From assembly GCA_030789695.1 (NCBI GenBank), contig CM061136.1, positions 134,180,448-134,244,447 on the forward strand: DNA of 64,000 bases, given 5' to 3'. Shown piece by piece: positions 22,492-34,821 of the stretch (positions within the stretch are counted from its first letter, which is position 1; each line of letters opens with the position of its first letter). Below the pieces are notes generated by a model. It was not told the DNA's origin, made no database searches, and was given only the letters and a program-made list of their open reading frames with translations. The stretch comes from Scilla litardierei (Eukaryota; Streptophyta; Magnoliopsida; Asparagales; Asparagaceae). The position numbers and the translations under genes are program-made.

Positions 22492-25400
22492 TGTCACGCC
22501 CCGATCCCCAGAATACCCGGAATTTTTAAACTTTTTCCCAGGAATTCTGAAGAGTGAGGGTGATAAGAGAGGAAAAAGAGAGGAAAAAGAGAGGAAAAGG
22601 AGAAACAGAACATGCAGGCCACTATGCACATGCTGGGATAGTACAAGTGAAGCTCCACTATAATATCAAAACAACCCCATAAATAGCATAAAACAACAAC
22701 AACATTATATATATAACAACTTTCATTTTATATACATAGTCCAGGTGCATCACCACATATACACTGCCACTCTCCACCTCCCAAGACAACCATGTCACAA
22801 TACAAGCTACATCTCACACCAAGTGCTACACCTGAATCCCAACTCCAAGACACCACCAATTAAGCTGCCCCTATTACCTGAAAAAAATGGGGAGGAGCAC
22901 GTCAATGCGTGCCCCAGTAGGAAACAACTTGGATTTGGAACACCGTTTCAAGGTTATCGATCACTAAGCAAGACATGAGAAATAAGGCGTATAAACTAAA
23001 TAATATGGTGGAAAGTAATCAACCAAGTAAGGGATCATACCTGCGGTTTGATGTCGAGCAACTGCAAGAAAAAGGTTAGCACGAATAATAATACAAGTGT
23101 TCATACTAACATGATCCAAAAAGATAATTACAAGTGCCCGAAGTATAACACAATGTCACAAGCAAAGCAGGTAAAAGGAAGAGGGAAATGCTGCAAGCAA
23201 AAGAAGTAACATACCAAACTTTTATTTAATAATTTAAGTAGTTGGAAACTTGGGTAAACTGTGTGATACCAGTACATATATTTAAAGGACTTGACATGGC
23301 ATAAATAAAAATGCGCAACATGAGCATCAAGTAAGAGAGCTCCCATAAGTAACCAAATAACACTACGACCACATCACATATGAAAATGTAAATGGCATAA
23401 ATAACAAAAACACGTACCTGCGGCAAAGGAAGACTTGCAAAACAAAGGTGAGTACCACAGAAAGAGAAGTATACTACAACGTCAAACAGCAGAAACCTGG
23501 CATCATAATGTGAGGCATGCCCAGAGGTTCCAGATTCATATGTGATAGGCCTTGTGGACCCCATGACATTGCCCCCATGGAAAAACATAATCTATTAGCA
23601 TATCATCCCAACAAAGGGACATGCACTCACGTGCCATGCCCATCATATTTATAATCACATACCACCACCACCAACCACATTGGGGGATGCCATGTTCACC
23701 CTCCTACCTCCCATCACATACAACCCTAGAGCCCCTAAACATACAACACATTATATTACCATGTTTCATAAATAATATAAAGGCAACATCTCATTCCTTT
23801 TCATTACAAGTGGGTCATGCACCCAAGTGTCTTGCCCTCCATCATAATCATATCAACTCATCATCACATCACATATGGGACCATGCATGACATGCTCCCA
23901 GCATTACAGGTTTATAACATATCTCATATCATAACCATAGAATTGAGTATTTCTCACATTTCTAGCATTTGCCTTCACTTAGGCATTTTTCACAAACACA
24001 TGGTATGCATCATGTTCCACATCTCAATCACATTAGCCATTTAATAGCATATCATACCAATCAAACTTTCTTTTATGTAATGACAACAATCATGGACAAT
24101 AGGAGTATAATTGGTAAAATTACACAATTCAACATCCCATTGAAATGGTTCAGCTTGCTGGAAATTGCAGACAATCACAACAAATGGCCAAATATCATCA
24201 GTTTTTATTGAGAATTAGACAAAATTTCCTAAATGAAAGTTGTATATCTGGTAGTCCTAGATTCACATATATAATTTCATGCACAGATATGAACTATATG
24301 ATATATGGTGAATTATTTGGTGAAGCCCGTCAAATTTATTTTTCAGACAGATTCTGAGGGCTGTAAAGATTGCTAATTTAGGGCATGTTTCAGTCAGAAT
24401 TTCGAAAAACATACACTGAGATGAAGTTGTAGAAAAGGTTGTTAACTTGACAACGAGACCAAAAATACAAAATTCCATTGAGTTTTCAGTGTCTGAGAAC
24501 AATTTTACTGAAGTGTAATTTTAGTAAAATTACACTTTTACTGAGAACAATTTTACAGAAGTGTATCTAGATTGGATGGAATACAGACATGTTATGAAGA
24601 TGTAATTTTTACTCTTAATTATTGAATTGAACATATGTTAAATTTTATATGATTTTGGGGTAGAACTTCAAGATCTACAAGTATATATTTGTTTCGAAAA
24701 TTTATTCAACCCACAGTGACCAGGAATCAAGTAATAACACACCACAGAATTTCAGCTTTTTCAAAAGAGTGATTTTGCATGGAATTTCAAGGGGTGATTC
24801 ATGAAATTGAATTATGGCACATTAATTTGACTACCACTACTTCATATTGGGTAAAACATGATATAAAAACATGATAGCAAGAAACATTAAATAGAATTCC
24901 AAATCCAAGATCGATTCCTACCTCAAAAACTTGTTTTTCTTCTCTCCTTCTCTTTCTTTCTTCTCTAGCTTCTTCCCACTTGCAACCCATCTTGTGATTC
25001 TTGATTTTTTGGGGGGAGTAATTAGGGTTTTGAATTGAAGAAGATGGAGAAACAGGGGGAGGTGATGGCCGGCCTAACTTGGGAGGGAGAGGAAAAGAGA
25101 AAGAGAGAAGATAAGAGAAGATTCAAGAAAGAAAGAAAAGAATTTCTTAAAGAAAAATCTACACAACTCTTAGCTTTCTCCATAAGCCATGAATCACTTA
25201 AAATGACTAAAATACCCTCCCAAAAATACCCCTCAACTTCTAGGTATTTACAAGTTTGCCATTACTTTATGCACACACCTTTTTACTATACACACACACA
25301 CTCATTTGTCCAAATGACCATTTTGCCCCTTACCTTTCTAGAAATTTACGGGGATACCATTAACCCATAATCCCTTTCCACACTAGCATGACTCCCCCTA

Positions 25401-25675
25401 CACACAACCATGCACACTCACGCATGCATTCATGCACCACACACACACACACGTCCAATGCATACTTGTTATATTATACACACGACGTCATTCGTACTTC
25501 TCCCGCATTCATGTCTCGCATTCTCGTCTCTTAGCCACATATTACGGCACAACCCTCATGCACTACGATACATACATCGACATCCATAATTAATTCATGT
25601 CTACGTATGCATCGTAAGTAGAAATACCAGGTGTATATAGTAGAATACATGTATAGTTCAAAATAGGGCATGACA
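22492..25675 (-). repeat. 3' LTR of TE-H
   Basis: Plus-strand ends are TGTCACGCCCCGATCCCC and AGGGCATGACA; it aligns throughout with 40462-43563. It has a 14-bp extra repeat of GAGAGGAAAAA near 22570-22600 relative to the other LTR. Several 60-110 codon ORFs inside are not conserved as genes. I see no palindrome array near a TATA box here. Confidence 0.9.
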
Positions 25676-26820
25676 CCCTACCCACCTTACAATAAAGTTC
25701 ACCCTCGAACTTTTGAGGTCCAGAGGTTATAGTCTAAGGAGAGATATTTCTAGATTCCAAGGGCCATCTCCATACAATGCCCTACACTACTGTTTCCATA
25801 TATCTTTATATCTGCCTCACACCAGCCATACCCCAATGCACGCACATCCACCGTTATATATATACTCCACTACATAAACAATACCTTAATACATACACCA
25901 ATAGCACCTCCACATCTGCTCAACACATGCCCATCACTTATCTATATCACTACATACACACCATATAGGACCATATCATAATACATCTTAATATGTCCAG
26001 GTATTTAAAATCGCTAATTAGACCCGCACTAACATTCACAACATGCATACAAATATACAACACGCTTGACAAACGAATAGACATATACATCCATATGCCA
26101 ACTATCCACTACTTATCTCATCACGTATGTGCATCCAAGCATGTACATACAACATAATATCGGTACCCCACAATAATACATCCATACCACCCATAAGTAT
26201 ATAAGATTCATGAATACACACACACAAGGTATCTATGCCTCCATAGAAGGATAAGATACCCACGCACATGGGATATTTATATATCTCATATCGCTCATGG
26301 CTATGATATACGTAGCTACCGCCAAACATACAGGGTTACACCCAAGTTGCATCCAAGCACACTCACGAACATAGACACATCATAAACATTCACAAGAAAT
26401 ATGCCTCCATACAAGGATAAGATACACACGCACAAGGGATATTTATATATCTCATATCGCTCATGGCTATCATATACGTAGCTACCGCCAAACATACAGG
26501 GTTACACCCAAGTTGCATCCAAGCACACTCACGAACATAGACACATCATAAACATTCACAAGACATAGACATGTCATCTATATCTATATGTAAACGCTCA
26601 CACATATCAATGTTTATACTCCATATATTCATCCATACGGGTGTATACTTAGTCATTCACACCATAGCTATAGCATAAACACGCATACATCACAGTCATT
26701 CATATAGTTATAACAATACAATACAATACATATACATATAAATACAATAGGAGGCATACAATATTTCCAACAATAAAGACACGTTGGTCCCATACACCCA
26801 TACACCCGCTTTCCAACAAT
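25676..26820 (-). other. Internal domain of TE-H, part next to the 3' LTR
   Basis: It begins with CCTACCCACCTTACAATAAAG on the plus strand (sense-strand purine tract and remnant pol end), shared with TE-E. The rest is noncoding, rich in CACATAC-type sequence with little G on the plus strand. It contains a 166-bp tandem duplication (26235-26566) and ends at the TE-I target site GTACA. Confidence 0.75.
26235..26566. repeat. 166-bp tandem duplication in the TE-H interior
   Basis: ATGCCTCC at 26235 and 26401, and CAGGGTTACACCC at 26331 and 26497, have the same 166-bp offset. The two copies are about 95% identical by eye. Confidence 0.9.
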
Positions 26821-27120
26821 GTACATGGTCACTCCATATTTTACACCTTTTTTCTGCATGTTTGCTTGCCATTTTGATCGCTCGAATCGCGCATTTCACG
26901 ATTTTTCGGCAATATTGCGATGCTTTTCATGATTTCTTGTTTTTGTCGAATTTCAGGAGATTTCGAGCGATTTGGAGTGATCCTGAGATGCACCCACTCC
27001 GGAGTGTCACCTGAGACTCCTTCGAGGGGAATTTTGATATTGGAGAGGAGTGGGAGAAGAAAGAACGTCATAGGAGCGACGAGGGAGAAAAATACGAAGA
27101 TTGGGCATTTTGAGCATGTC

Positions 27121-27488
27121 ACTCGGCCGAGTGAAGGAGTCACTCAGCCGACCATCGAGAGCCCGCTCGGCCGGCCAGATCGGACACGCAGAAGACTGAG
27201 TATCAGCGTGCACTCGGCCGAGCATCGCCAGCCCACTCGGCCGAACCACGGAGACTCCACTCGCCCGAGTGGCATCTAGACGACGGCAACGAAAAGCCCA
27301 GAGTTACTGTAATTTGTCAGTCATCTCCCGAGTTTCGACTCGGCCGAGTGAAGAAGTCCCCTCGGCCGAAGCAAAGAAAGTCACCCGGCTGAGTGACTCC
27401 CGAGGAGCCGACCCCCAAAAGTCTGAAGTTACTAGAATTTGTCAGGGTTTGTCACTCGGCCGAATGACATTTGTCACTCGGCCGAGTG
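27121..27488 (+). promoter_or_regulatory. ACTCGGCCGAGT palindrome array in the 5' LTR of TE-I
   Basis: About 11 copies of the perfect 12-bp palindrome ACTCGGCCGAGT or one- to three-base variants in 370 bp, for example at 27121, 27211, 27338, 27454 and 27477. The array ends about 85 bp before TATTTAA (27573). Confidence 0.85.
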
Positions 27489-27572
27489 AGCCGTGCTGCT
27501 TGTAGTGTAAATTGCGATTTTGAGGCTACGCAGGGGCATTTTCGTCACAGTTTTTTGGACGATTTTGGGGGG

Positions 27573-27579
27573 TATTTAA
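27573..27579 (+). promoter_or_regulatory. Probable TATA box of the TE-I 5' LTR
   Basis: TATTTAA within GGGGGGTATTTAACCCC, conserved in the 3' LTR (37516-37522). Confidence 0.5.
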
Positions 27580-28643
27580 CCCCAGTTTTAAACCTAGTTT
27601 AGAGAGCTTTTTCAGAACTTTTTGCAGCCCTTTTTAGATTACTTTTAGGAGATTAGATTGAGCTTTTAGGGGAGAGAGAAAAGTGTTATTTTGGTGGATG
27701 CTATTGATTCTTCATTGGTTTGTCTCTCTCTCTCTATCAAAAACTCCATTTTTATTGATATATTGAATATTGCAATGAATTCTATTGATTTTATTTGTGA
27801 ATTTCTATTGAATTTCATTATGAATTGTGAGTAGTTTCATCGTCTTAGGGCGTAGGGATGAACCCTACGAGCCCTATTTCTAATTTGTGATGAATTGGTG
27901 AAATTATTGCTAGAATTGATTAGGGTTAGTTGGGATTGATTTAATACGGATAGCTAGGGATTCATACCGATTGGGATTTACAAGAGATTGGATCCCAACT
28001 CAATAGGAAGCCCTAGAAATTCGAACTGGGTTACAATTGGATTTCTCCAGAATCGGTTTGCAAGAGATTGGACCGAAACTAGGGTTTTCGATTGCAATTC
28101 TATACCGATACCCGTTTACAAGAGATTGGACGGGTAGGAACTATCCCAACCTAGGTCGTAGCTCGAGTTTGCACGAAAGTGGGCTCGAGATACGTTTGAA
28201 CGATGATGTTGTTCTTCACGCTAGCTTACCTAGGTTAGGGTTTGCAAGAGATTGGACCCTACCTTAGGTTTGCTATAGACCGGTAATAGCGCGAGAGCAT
28301 GAGCTTGGTTCTACATTTAGTTGCAACTAGTTCACCTAAATTTCAAGTCTAGCAATTATGAAACCTACGAATCACAATGACGAGATACGGTTTGTAGCGG
28401 GGATTCTCTATCTCCTAGGCGTCTTTATTAATTTGATATTCCTTTTATACAATTGAACGACTGTGACGGCTTTATTGCAAACATTTCTCGACTGTTCTTA
28501 TAGCCAGGTGAGTTGAAGAAGACACTGTCATTTGGCCTCCTCGTGTTCGATACCCGCTCGCCGCTACACCGTGCGCTTGCAGTAAGATTAGTGAGTCGCG
28601 TGCCCCGGTTGCGTGTTCGCGCACCCCCGGGGCTCCGATCAAG

Positions 28644-28665
28644 TTTTTGGCACCGTTGCCGGGGA
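28644..28665 (+). other. Primer-binding site of TE-I
   Basis: TGGCACCGTTGCCGGGGA two bases after the LTR, against the usual Athila TGGCGCCGTTGCCGGGGA (Asp tRNA). One G-to-A change at a CpG. Confidence 0.85.
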
Positions 28666-28783
28666 GGCAATAATGTTTGATTCTACCTACCTAGCTATTT
28701 TTCCTTTTTTATTCTATTATTTCTATTTTTATTTTACCCCTCCCTTGTGCTAACTATTTCTTTGAAACTCTGTTCTCCCTTGC

Positions 28784-31546
28784 ATGTACACGAGATCCTC
28801 GGCGAACCCCGAAGAAATACTATACGATCCGGAGATCGAGCGTACATTGAGGAGGATCCGAGCGGAGAAGAGACTCGATACAGAAGGGAATTTTATGACC
28901 CATCCTGAGACACCCGAAGAATTGGCGGAGCGAATGACGAGGATCATTTCCATTAGAGATAGGCTTCGGCCTAAGACTTTTTCCACGACCTCGTCCATAG
29001 CTATGCCGGAGTTGGCGGCCGACAAAAATTTCGAATTGAAGACCGGATTGGTGGTTCTGATGCAACAAGATCCTTTTCATGGGAACTCCCATGAAAACCC
29101 TCATTACCACATCCAGCTCTTCCTATCAAAATGTGCCACCTTCCAAATGCCGGGCGTCTCCGTAGATGCTATCAGACTGCGCCTCTTCCCCTTCACACTC
29201 AAGGACAAGGCCTTATATTGGTTGAGGACGCAAGCTGAAGGAATCTTCACCACTTGGGATGAATTGGCGAGTGCCTTCGTCGACAAATTTTACCCACCCT
29301 CCAAGACGGTGAAGATAAGAAGTGCTCTCATGTCCTTCAAACAAGGACCACAGGAGACTCTCTATGAGGCATGGGAGCGTTTCAAGGACTTGCAACATCA
29401 ATGCCCCCATCACAACATTGAAGATTGGGAGCTTGTCCACAGTTTCTACAATGGACTCCAACCGGGCACAAAGCAAATTATTGATGCTACATCAAATGGA
29501 GCCATTTTGTCAAAGACTCTCGATGAAGCTACGGCCTTGCTAGAGGAGATGGCCTCCAACAACCAACAATGGGGGGACGAGCGAGGACACTCTTCATCCT
29601 CCTTGAAGCCCACGAGTATTTATGAGGCCAAGGCCGTGGCGGAGCTAGCTAGCAAGTTTGACTCTATCCACAAGGTAGTGGAGAGGTTGGAAAAATACAT
29701 TACCGACCCGCAAGGAGCCCCTACTACATCCGCACCGACAAATCATATGAGTGATTGGCAAGACCAATCCCAAGCCATGTATGTAGGAGGAGAGCAAGGA
29801 GAAGGAGCTTTGGAGCAAATTCAGTATGTTGCGGGGAATTCCGGATATTGGGCCAACCCGGCCGCTAGAAACCATCCGGGTTTTTCTTATGCTAATAATG
29901 ATGGTGCCTTGAACCCCCCACCTCAACAACCTCCTCAAGCTCGGGCTCCACCACCACAACCGAATTATCAACCAAGGGGGCCACCGCAACAAAACTTCCC
30001 ACAAAGGCAACAAGTGGGACCTTATAGGTCACCCAGGTATAATCAAGGGTGGAGAAATCCTAACCCTTCGCAAGCTCAACCGCGTTCAGATTTTGAAGCC
30101 ATGGTGGAGGAATTTATGGCGGAGCAGAGAAAGATTAACGCCACGTTGAAGGCGGGGAAAGATTCTCTCTCCACCGTCGTCGCTCAAATCGGGGAGCAAC
30201 TTGCGTTGCTCAATAGAAACGACCAACAATTGCCGGCTCAACCCGAGCCAAATCCACGGGGCAACACCGGCCATATCAACGCGGTTGTTGCGGTTACGAC
30301 AAGGGGTGGGAAGGATACAACTCCCCCCATGACTCAAACCAAGGAACCCGTGGTAGAGATTCTAGAAGAAAGAGAGCCGGTAATTGAGTTGGAAAAGGAG
30401 AAGGAGCCGCAAGAAGGAGCAAAATCTAGAGTGGAGGAACCTATTGATGAGCACCGATTCATGCCACCGGTGCCTTTCCCTCAACGGCTAGCTAGAGCCA
30501 AGATCGAGAAGAGGCTAGCCAAGTTCCTCGAATACTTGAGAGGGGTGAGCCTCAATATTCCTTTTCTTGATGCCTTAGTGGAAATCCCGTCCTATGCGAA
30601 ATTCTTAAAGGACTTGATTACGGGAAGGAAAATGAAGGAGAAGATCATGCTCACGGAACAAGGAACGTGGTTCACTAGGAAGGAAAAGGAGAACGCCAAA
30701 TTTAAAGATCCCGGGAGTTTTCGGATTCCTTGCACACTCGGAGGTGTCCCCTTACAAAAAGCATTGGTTGATTTGGGCGCTAGTGTGATCCTCATGCCTC
30801 TCACCATGTTCCGGAAGTTGAACACCGGTACAGATTTAAAGCCAACCGACATGAGGATTCAACTCGCGGACGGTCGGATTACAAGGCCGGTTGGGATCGC
30901 GGAGAATATCACACTCCAAGTTCCGGGAGGCATATGATTGCCTTGTGATTTTGTGATCATGGACATCAAGGAAGAGGGTGACACATCGCTCATACGTGGA
31001 TGCCCATTCCTCGCCACCACCGGTGTAATCGTCGACGTGCGGGAAGGGACTCTTACCTTAAATGTAGGCCACATTGAAGTCGAGCTCCATTTACCAAAGG
31101 CTAAGAAGCACATGCCGTATCATGAGGAGCTAGATTATTTGGACCTCCTTGATGAGGTCATTGAAGAGGCTATCCCCTACTCCATCGGTGCACTCCATGA
31201 TGACGGCTTCGAAGAAAGCCAAGATTTGAGCAAAGAAGAGAAGATGGAGGACTCTCCCGATAGTTCCACAGCGAATGATGATGGCGACGCTGATGTCGCG
31301 AGAATATGGGAGCTTTGCAAGCTCTCGACATTGAAGAATCCGAAGAAAGCTCCACCGACTCGAAGATCGGTGTCACCGACGAAGCCAAGGACCGGAACAA
31401 GCTCAAGCTTGGGAGAGCCATCTCCCAACATTGCTCATGATGAAGGGGCACTGAGGAAGGCCACACACCACCACGATCCAAATCCGAGCGGTCTTCCCGG
31501 TAAGTTCGACAGGTGCATCTCATATGCACCCAACATCAAGCGTTAA
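28784..31546 (+). pseudogene. gag-pro: Athila gag-protease polyprotein (TE-I), one in-frame stop
   Basis: ATG at 28784 follows the PBS leader. Codons 1-717 are open, then TGA at 30935-30937, after which the same frame stays open for another 202 codons to 31546. The Retrotrans_gag domain (PF03732) is at roughly residues 104-270, with LFPFTLKDKALYWLRT, FVDKFYPPSKT and WERFKDLQHQCPHH. A proline/glutamine-rich linker is at about residues 370-440. No CCHC knuckle is seen, as is usual in Athila. The aspartic protease is near residues 660-717, with the active site LVDLGASVILMPLTMFRKLN and then GCPFLATTGVIVDV after the stop. RT, RNase H and most of the integrase, which normally follow, are absent. 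The reading frame is otherwise intact, so gag may have been functional until recently. Confidence 0.9.
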
Positions 31547-31700
31547 TTGAAAATCCAAAGGGGTCGAGCTCAAGACCTTAAACGAGCGCTTGTCGGGAGG
31601 CAACCCGATGGGTTTTTCATTCTTTTTATTTTGGTTTTTATTTTTGTTTTAGACTTTATTAGTTTTTTGAGTCTTTTTGCCCATAAAAATCGTGACAACG
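31547..31700 (+). pseudogene. Remnant of the pol 3' end (integrase C-terminal tail) of TE-I
   Basis: About 31560-31610 encodes VELKTLNERLSGGNPMGF, the tail that closes the Athila pol ORF in many plants. It lies directly after the gag-protease frame, so the RT-RNase H-integrase body was removed by a deletion of several kb, before the last transposition. Confidence 0.65.
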
Positions 31701-31878
31701 GGTCTTAATTTCTATGACAGGAGAGGAGAAAAGGATATCTCTCATATGGAGGAAGATAGAGGCAAGGAAGAGCGCTCCAGGAATGCGCTCAGGCCTTGGG
31801 AGGAGGAAGAAACCAACTGGAGGAAGAAAAACAGAGAGTAGAGCGAAAACGGAGCCCCGAAGCAGAAAACAGCACGTC

Positions 31879-32218
31879 ACTCGGCCGAGTGGCATATGAT
31901 ACTCGGCCGAGCAAAGGATCCCATTCGGCCGAGTGGGAAAACAACAAGGGAAGTCTGCTGAACCCAACTTTCTGTCTTTTTTGCACATTTCGAATTAACT
32001 GTCACTCGGTCGAGTACGTTTAGTCACTCGGCCGAGGGAAACGGATACCCTCCAAGCCTGAATATTATCGAGTATCTTATGCTAATCGGCCGAAGGAGTT
32101 TTCTCCCTTCGGCCGAGTGAACAGAAGCCACTCGGCCGAGTCGTAAGTGGTGGGGAGAAATTTAAAACTCATTTTTCATTACGTCACTCGGTCGAGCAAC
32201 ATAGTCACTCGGCCGAGT
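31879..32218 (+). promoter_or_regulatory. Second ACTCGGCCGAGT array, upstream of ORF2 in TE-I
   Basis: About 10 copies of ACTCGGCCGAGT or close variants (ACTCGGTCGAG, TTCGGCCGAGT) in 340 bp between pol and ORF2. The last ends about 12 bp before TATATAAG at 32231. The surrounding sequence is not a copy of the LTR, so the array was acquired or built separately from the same motif. Confidence 0.8.
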
Positions 32219-32230
32219 CGTAACTATCCC

Positions 32231-32238
32231 TATATAAG
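32231..32238 (+). promoter_or_regulatory. Putative internal promoter TATA box for ORF2 of TE-I
   Basis: CCCTATATAAGTCGC is followed by a C-rich leader of about 540 bp before ATG 32774. The palindrome array directly upstream mirrors the LTR promoter. Internal transcription is inferred. Confidence 0.5.
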
Positions 32239-32773
32239 TCGCAGCGGGCTCGACGCAAATTTCAACGCAGCTAATCCCAATCTTCCGCCCGAGCCCGCGA
32301 CTTTTCAACTCCCCTCACCTGCGACTGCACCCTCCCTCGCCCGATTCGCCTCGCCGCTGGCCCGATCGGCTGACCACCACTGACGATCGCCCGACCGCCG
32401 ACGCCCCGACCTCCGGTGACCCCCCCACTGCTGGCCGACTGCTTATCACCTCGGTTTGCCCCCAAACACCATTTTTCTCCTATTTTTCTCGATCCATAGA
32501 CCCATTGAGCCCAAAATTCAAATTAATTTGTTTATCTATCTATTATACCCCATCTCCCCCATGTATTTTGAATATTACCCGCTGATATCATTGTTTGATT
32601 TGCAGGCTATCTTGGGGGAGCTTCGGGGAGCTTCAGGACGTATTTTTAGCTTCGCGGAGGCGGCGCTCTTTGCACGGACTTGCTTATTTGCTCTCGTGGC
32701 ATGTTCAGGTACACTCGCTCCTTTTATTGAGCACGCCGCACTTTATTTTATTGGGTGAGCGCTCGCGGCACAC

Positions 32774-34821
32774 ATGCCGCCACGCACTAGGCCACGCACG
32801 CGGGGAGCCTCTTCCAAGCGGAAGAGGACCGATGAGGCCGGTCCCTCTCACGCTAGGGAGGACTCCATTCCACCTAGTCCACCACCCCCCACACCGCCGC
32901 TTCCCGTCGATCCCATCCACGCACAGCCCATCCCCGCCGATCCTATCCCACCACCGGCTCCCGTTGTCGGGCCGCTGGGGATTACGTTCAGAGACGACGC
33001 CCAGCGCTTCCGATTTGAGCGTATCACCCAGCGATCTATAGTGCCCTCTAGGTTCGCACACTTAGCAGACCTAGACCGCCTAGGGATGCTAGAGGGGATG
33101 CTCACGTTATACCACAATGTGGGTTGGCGCGACTTTTTGTCAGTGTCGGCGGACACCTACGTCCGTCCGACACTTGAGGTGCTTAGCTCGATAGCCCGGA
33201 CCCCTGGAGGATGCACATTTCACCTTATGGATCGAGAGTGTGAGGTCACTCTTGCCATGCTCCGTGTGTTCTTCCAGTGGCCCGATGTCCCCGTCCCCGA
33301 CCGAGCCTATGCACCCACTCACATCCCACCACAATCGTTTGACACTTCCACATTCTGGACACGTATCACGGGCTCCCACCATGGCTTTGACCCTAGTAGG
33401 GCCAAGGCCTTAGCCATCCGACACCCCTACCTCCGCATAGCCCAGCGCCTCATGGCGACCACTTTCTTGGCGAGGTACGAGCCTGGGACGATGTCTACGT
33501 CTGATCTCTATATGCTCTACGCGATGACTCGCCCCAGAGTTCTCGATAGGGATAGCGATGACTTGGTCCCCGCCGTTGAGATTGATATTGCTAGCTGGTT
33601 TTTAGACCGCATCATCATTTCAGTGGGCGCTCGCTCACCTATTTGCTACGGCGGTCTGATTACTTTGCTAGCCCTGATGACCGGCATGGACCTACCTACT
33701 GACCTTAGACGAGCCCCGGGCCCCACTGTACTCTCGATAGACGTCATGGCCTGGATGAAGATGCTTCGTCCCCACAGCCAGCGGCACTGGGTATGGTTGC
33801 ACGGTCCTTACAGTGCTGATTACATGATCCTCCCGAGCCTCGCTCGGACACATATAGGACCTGCCCATGAGGATTGGATCCCAACGATGGATCTCCTCAT
33901 CCCAGATGCTTACGTACTTGAGGCCGAGGGCGCTGAGCAGGCACCCCCTGCACCCTCTGTACCTCCTGCCGACCCCGTGATCCCTCAGCCCGAGCCTGCA
34001 CTTTCTGCACCTCCCGGCACTTCTGTCCCCACTTCTGCTAGTGTCGGGAGTACCCTTGCTGAGCCGTCCACCACGTCCGTCACCACCACCACCCCCACCC
34101 CCACCCCCACCACTGCTGTGCCTATCTCGGTCGAGCCTATTTCCTCACTTCTTCCCGAGCGTCCACCCACCATACTTGAGAGCGACGAGCCTTCCTTCGC
34201 TGCCGTCGTGGGGACCCTGTCCGGTTTGCTGTCCGCTGGGGTGTCACCTTTTGGCCCTTACACTTCCTCCCCAGTGGTCGACCCTTCTGTCTCCACCGCA
34301 GCTGTCCTATCCGAGAGTGTCGTGACGTCTGTCCCTGCTTCTGTGTCACCGACCTCTCTTGCTGCCTCGTCGCCGATTTTGTCTTCCACCACTACTGCTG
34401 CTGCCTCCACGTCCCAGCCTGCGTCCCAGCCTCGCACTGAGGCTGGGCATCCACTAGTGAGCACAGCACCTTTTCCACACCTACCTGCTGTCCCGATTAC
34501 TTACACGGCCCGTATCAGACAGCCCCGACCTTCACAGCCTAGACCTGTTCGTCCCTCCGCTGCACCATCCCCTACGCTCTACTTCAGAGCCTTCGTGCTC
34601 TTGAGGAGGCAGTGAGTGGACTCAGGGGGGATTTTAGGGCTCTCTCTGCCGCGGTCAGTTCCGTGGAGTCCCGGGTCGCCATGCTTCCCGATATTCAGGT
34701 TTGCCTGAATCAGATCCTGGCGCGACTCCCTCCACTACACCCACCCACCCAGCTGACACCTAGACCACCACCACCACCATCTCCGCCACAGGACGGAGAC
34801 GATGCAGCACCACCTGCTTAG
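32774..34821 (+). pseudogene. TE-I ORF2: ATHILA ORF-1 / putative plant transposon protein, one late frameshift
   Basis: ATG 32774 opens 613 codons to TGA 34613-34615. Near 34570-34590 the frame shifts, and the continuing frame ends TAG at 34819-34821, adding a coiled-coil-like tail (LRALEEAVSGLRGDFRAL). The N-terminus is basic (RTRPRTRGASSKRKR, residues 4-18), a likely nuclear localisation signal. The conserved domain at residues 70-380 has RFAHLADLDRLGMLEGML, NVGWRDFLSVSADTYVRPTLEVLS and LRVFFQWP, as in the plant-specific ATHILA ORF-1 (PF03078) / Transposase_32 (PF20167) families. A Pro/Ser/Thr/Val-rich region follows (residues 390-600). No signal peptide or membrane span is evident, so 'env-like' describes position only. 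Function is unknown. Confidence 0.82.

Larger units (their letters stand above)
26826..28641 (+). repeat. 5' LTR of TE-I (Athila)
   Basis: It starts TGGTCACTCC (TGATCACTCC in the 3' copy) and ends GGGGCTCCGATCA. The palindrome array is at 27121-27488, followed by TATTTAA at 27573-27579. A region with repeated CAAGAGATTGGA motifs lies in the R-U5 part (about 27980-28260). Confidence 0.95.

Noticed and set aside
26841..27279. 100-120 codon ORFs over the Athila LTR palindrome array
   Set aside because: They lie in U3 promoter-like sequence and are frame-shifted between the two LTR copies.
32705..33061. 118-codon minus-strand ORF opposite the start of Athila ORF2
   Set aside because: Shadow of a GC-rich real ORF on the plus strand.
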